A stretch of 8,051 nucleotides of DNA, from contig JAKSPP010000068.1 in the NCBI GenBank assembly GCA_024404735.1, positions 1 to 8,051 on the forward strand, given 5' to 3'. Under the pieces are notes generated by a model, which saw only the letters and a list, made by a program, of their open reading frames with translations, had not been told where the DNA came from and did no database searches. This stretch comes from Oscillospiraceae bacterium. GTDB taxonomy: Bacteria; Bacillota; Clostridia; Oscillospirales; Oscillospiraceae. Below are positions 6,703 to 8,051 of the stretch, in pieces. The stretch's first letter is position 1. Every line of letters starts with the position of its first letter. The position numbers and the translations under genes are program-made.

Positions 6703-6709
6703 AAATAGA

Positions 6710-7738
6710 GTGAAAAACATCCAAAAAAAACCTATAATAATTGCTGTTTTCACTATAATAATTCTATGTCTTTTGCTGTACCTGAAACAGGGCTTTTCAT
6801 CCGGCGAAAAAGTCGGTAACGGGCAGACGATAACGAAGACGGGCTTTGCTCTTGATACTGTTGTTTCAGTCACGGTTTACGACAAAAAGGACGAGGCTGC
6901 CGCCGCCGAGGCCATTGCCCTGTGCTCGGATTTTGAGGACATTTTCTCAAGGACAAAAGAGGGAAGTATGCTCTGGGAATTCAATAACGGTGCAGAGCTT
7001 CCCTCCTCCTCCGAGCTTGCCTCCGTTATCTCGTCTGCCCGGTATTACAGCGGGATATCCTCCGGTGCCTTCAGTATAACTATGGGAGGAGTAAGCTCTC
7101 TTTATGATTTCACGGGAGAAAATAACATTCCTCCGGATGCTTCTCTTGTTACAAAGGCGCTTGAGCACAGCGGAGACGATAAAATAATTATATCCGGGGA
7201 TACTCTGAAGCTCGCCGATTTCGAAACAAAGGCAGATCTGGGCGCCATTGCCAAGGGATATATTGCAGACAGAATAAAAGAGTATCTGGAAAGCAAGGGC
7301 GTTAAAAGGGGAATAATTGACCTTGGCGGAAACATTCTCTGCTTCGGCGGCAAGCCGGACGGCAGTAATTATAATATCGGTATTCAGTATCCTCTTAAAA
7401 ACTCAAGGGAGTACCTGTGTGCCATCTCTGTGAACACAGCCTCCGTTGTCACCTCCGGGGTATACGAAAGGTCCTTCACATATGAAGGCGAGCTTTATCA
7501 TCATATCCTTAATCCCGAAACGGGGCTTCCCGTCAAAAACGGTCTTGTATCGGTCACCATAGTATCCGATTCCTCGGAAAAGGCGGACGCTCTTTCGACC
7601 ACCTGCTTCGTCCTCGGTAAGGAAAAGGGGCTGGAGCTTGTTAATTCGATGGAAGATACTTATGCGGCCTTTGTAGACGAGAATCTTAACATCTATTATT
7701 CAGACGGGTTTGAAGCACAGCTGAGCAAAGCTTCATAA
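6710..7738 (+). CDS. apbE: ApbE-family FAD:protein FMN transferase
   Basis: ApbE cuts FAD and attaches the FMN part to a threonine of target proteins using Mg2+; the targets here are very likely RnfG and RnfD. The 342-residue protein has an N-terminal membrane segment (about residues 9-25). I see no lipobox before Cys20, so it is probably a membrane-anchored rather than lipidated form, facing outward like RnfG. Family motifs in order: FALDTVVSVTVYD (46-58), SGAFSITMGGVSSLYDF (118-134), DLGAIAKGYIADR (176-188), IIDLGGNI (202-209), TSGVYERSF (248-256), HHILNPETGLPV (264-275) and KADALSTTCFVLG (291-303), where Asp293 and Thr297 are the expected metal ligands. It is divergent from rnf and shares its control region. 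I see no convincing promoter or terminator of its own; a weak candidate is ATGAAC/TATTAT at 6643-6671. Confidence 0.95.
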   Translation: MKNIQKKPIIIAVFTIIILCLLLYLKQGFSSGEKVGNGQTITKTGFALDTVVSVTVYDKKDEAAAAEAIALCSDFEDIFSRTKEGSMLWEFNNGAELPSSSELASVISSARYYSGISSGAFSITMGGVSSLYDFTGENNIPPDASLVTKALEHSGDDKIIISGDTLKLADFETKADLGAIAKGYIADRIKEYLESKGVKRGIIDLGGNILCFGGKPDGSNYNIGIQYPLKNSREYLCAISVNTASVVTSGVYERSFTYEGELYHHILNPETGLPVKNGLVSVTIVSDSSEKADALSTTCFVLGKEKGLELVNSMEDTYAAFVDENLNIYYSDGFEAQLSKAS

Positions 7739-7748
7739 TCGGGACGAT

Positions 7749-7772
7749 AAAAATTTTTAAAAATTTTTAAAA
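7749..7772 (+). repeat. phased A5T5 array, probable UP element of the tRNA promoter
   Basis: The sequence is A5T5, A5T5, A4 with an exact 10-base period. It lies 6 bases upstream of the -35 box of the tRNA promoter, about -42 to -65 from the predicted start. AT-rich tracts at this place act as UP elements that bind the alpha subunit of RNA polymerase, and helically phased AnTn tracts bend DNA. Both roles fit a highly expressed tRNA operon. It is not a terminator for apbE, because there is no GC-rich hairpin ahead of it. Confidence 0.6.
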
Positions 7773-7778
7773 TGGTAC

Positions 7779-7807
7779 TTGACTTTTAGCTGTATAGGTG
7801 TTAATCT
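7779..7807 (+). promoter_or_regulatory. promoter of the tRNA cluster
   Basis: TTGACT (7779-7784) and TAATCT (7802-7807) are separated by exactly 17 bases, with TG at 7799-7800 forming an extended -10 element. The predicted start near 7814 leaves only a few bases before the first tRNA at 7818, as is common for tRNA operons. Confidence 0.82.
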
Positions 7808-7817
7808 ATATCAGCTT

Positions 7818-7891
7818 GCGGGTGTAGTTCAATGGTAGAACACCAGCCTTCCAAGCTGGATACGAGGGTTCGATTCCCTTCACCCGCTCCA
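7818..7891 (+). tRNA. tRNA-Gly (anticodon UCC)
   Basis: This is a full 74-base cloverleaf with encoded CCA. The acceptor stem GCGGGTG pairs with CACCCGC, the discriminator base is T, and the anticodon stem CCAGC/GCTGG closes the loop CTTCCAA with anticodon TCC. The T-arm AGGGT-TCGATTC-CCTTC is regular, with one mispair or wobble typical of such genes. It is the first gene of the tRNA cluster. Confidence 0.97.
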
Positions 7892-7914
7892 GCTTTCAAG
7901 GCTGTTGCATATAT

Positions 7915-7991
7915 GCGCCAGTAGCTCAGCTGGATAGAGCAACTGCCTTCTAAGCAGTAGGCCGGGGGTTCGAGTCCCTTCTGGCGTACCA
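7915..7991 (+). tRNA. tRNA-Arg (anticodon UCU)
   Basis: A complete 77-base cloverleaf starts 23 bases after tRNA-Gly. The acceptor GCGCCAG pairs with CTGGCGT (the end pair is G-U), followed by ACCA. The anticodon stem ACTGC/GCAGT closes the loop CTTCTAA with anticodon TCT. It reads the AGA/AGG arginine codons. Confidence 0.97.
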
Positions 7992-8000
7992 TTTCCCTAT

Positions 8001-8051
<51 letters not shown>

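Noticed and set aside
6562..6709. An FMN riboswitch between the flavin-related genes
   Set aside because: The region is too short and AT-rich, and I see none of the conserved GC-rich helices or the AGGG-type core of the FMN element.
7711..7735. TGAAGC/GCTTCA inverted repeat at the end of apbE as a terminator
   Set aside because: The 6-bp stem has a 13-base loop, lies inside the coding region and has no T-run directly after it.
7801..7992. A 63-codon minus-strand frame opposite the tRNAs, with text such as GEGNRTLVSSLEGWCSTIELHP
   Set aside because: This is the well-known spurious protein produced by translating tRNA genes in reverse.

Overview
The window is an energy-conservation locus of an anaerobic Firmicute, most likely a member of Clostridia. 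The evidence is the gene order rnfCDGEAB, strong AAGGAGG-type ribosome binding sites, consensus sigma-A promoters in AT-rich spacers, and Clostridia-like tRNA genes with encoded CCA. I cannot name genus or species from the sequence.

Layout from left to right. Positions 1-54 may be the edge of an insertion sequence that lies mostly outside the window (weak). Positions 56-92 are a strong terminator for the leftward MATE-family efflux gene (110-1456), which has its own promoter at 1504-1532. A near-perfect terminator at 1551-1582 ends the leftward rnf operon. The operon occupies 1609-6561 and is transcribed as rnfC-rnfD-rnfG-rnfE-rnfA-rnfB, with three 4-base ATGA overlaps and gaps of 15 and 18 bases. 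A 148-base AT-rich divergent region (6562-6709) carries the rnf promoter and a Rex-like operator. apbE (6710-7738) then reads rightward. A helically phased A5T5 array and an extended -10 promoter follow, driving a tRNA cluster: Gly(UCC), Arg(UCU) and His(GUG), the last cut by the window end.

How the genes work together. RnfC and RnfB are the soluble-side electron-entry and electron-exit subunits. RnfA and RnfE are the paired membrane subunits that share a membrane iron-sulfur cluster. RnfD and RnfG carry covalently bound FMN. Together they form the ion-translocating ferredoxin:NAD+ oxidoreductase, which couples reduced ferredoxin to NAD+ reduction and builds a Na+ or H+ gradient. ApbE is the flavin transferase that attaches FMN to threonine in RnfG and RnfD, and the target motifs are visible in both. 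Placing apbE divergently on the same control region makes functional sense. The MATE gene and the tRNA cluster look like unrelated neighbours.

I did not find an undescribed system. The most interesting points are the possible Rex operator in the rnf leader, the overlap of the rnf -35 box with the apbE ribosome binding site, a cysteine-rich C-terminal tail on RnfE, and the phased A-tract array before the tRNA promoter.
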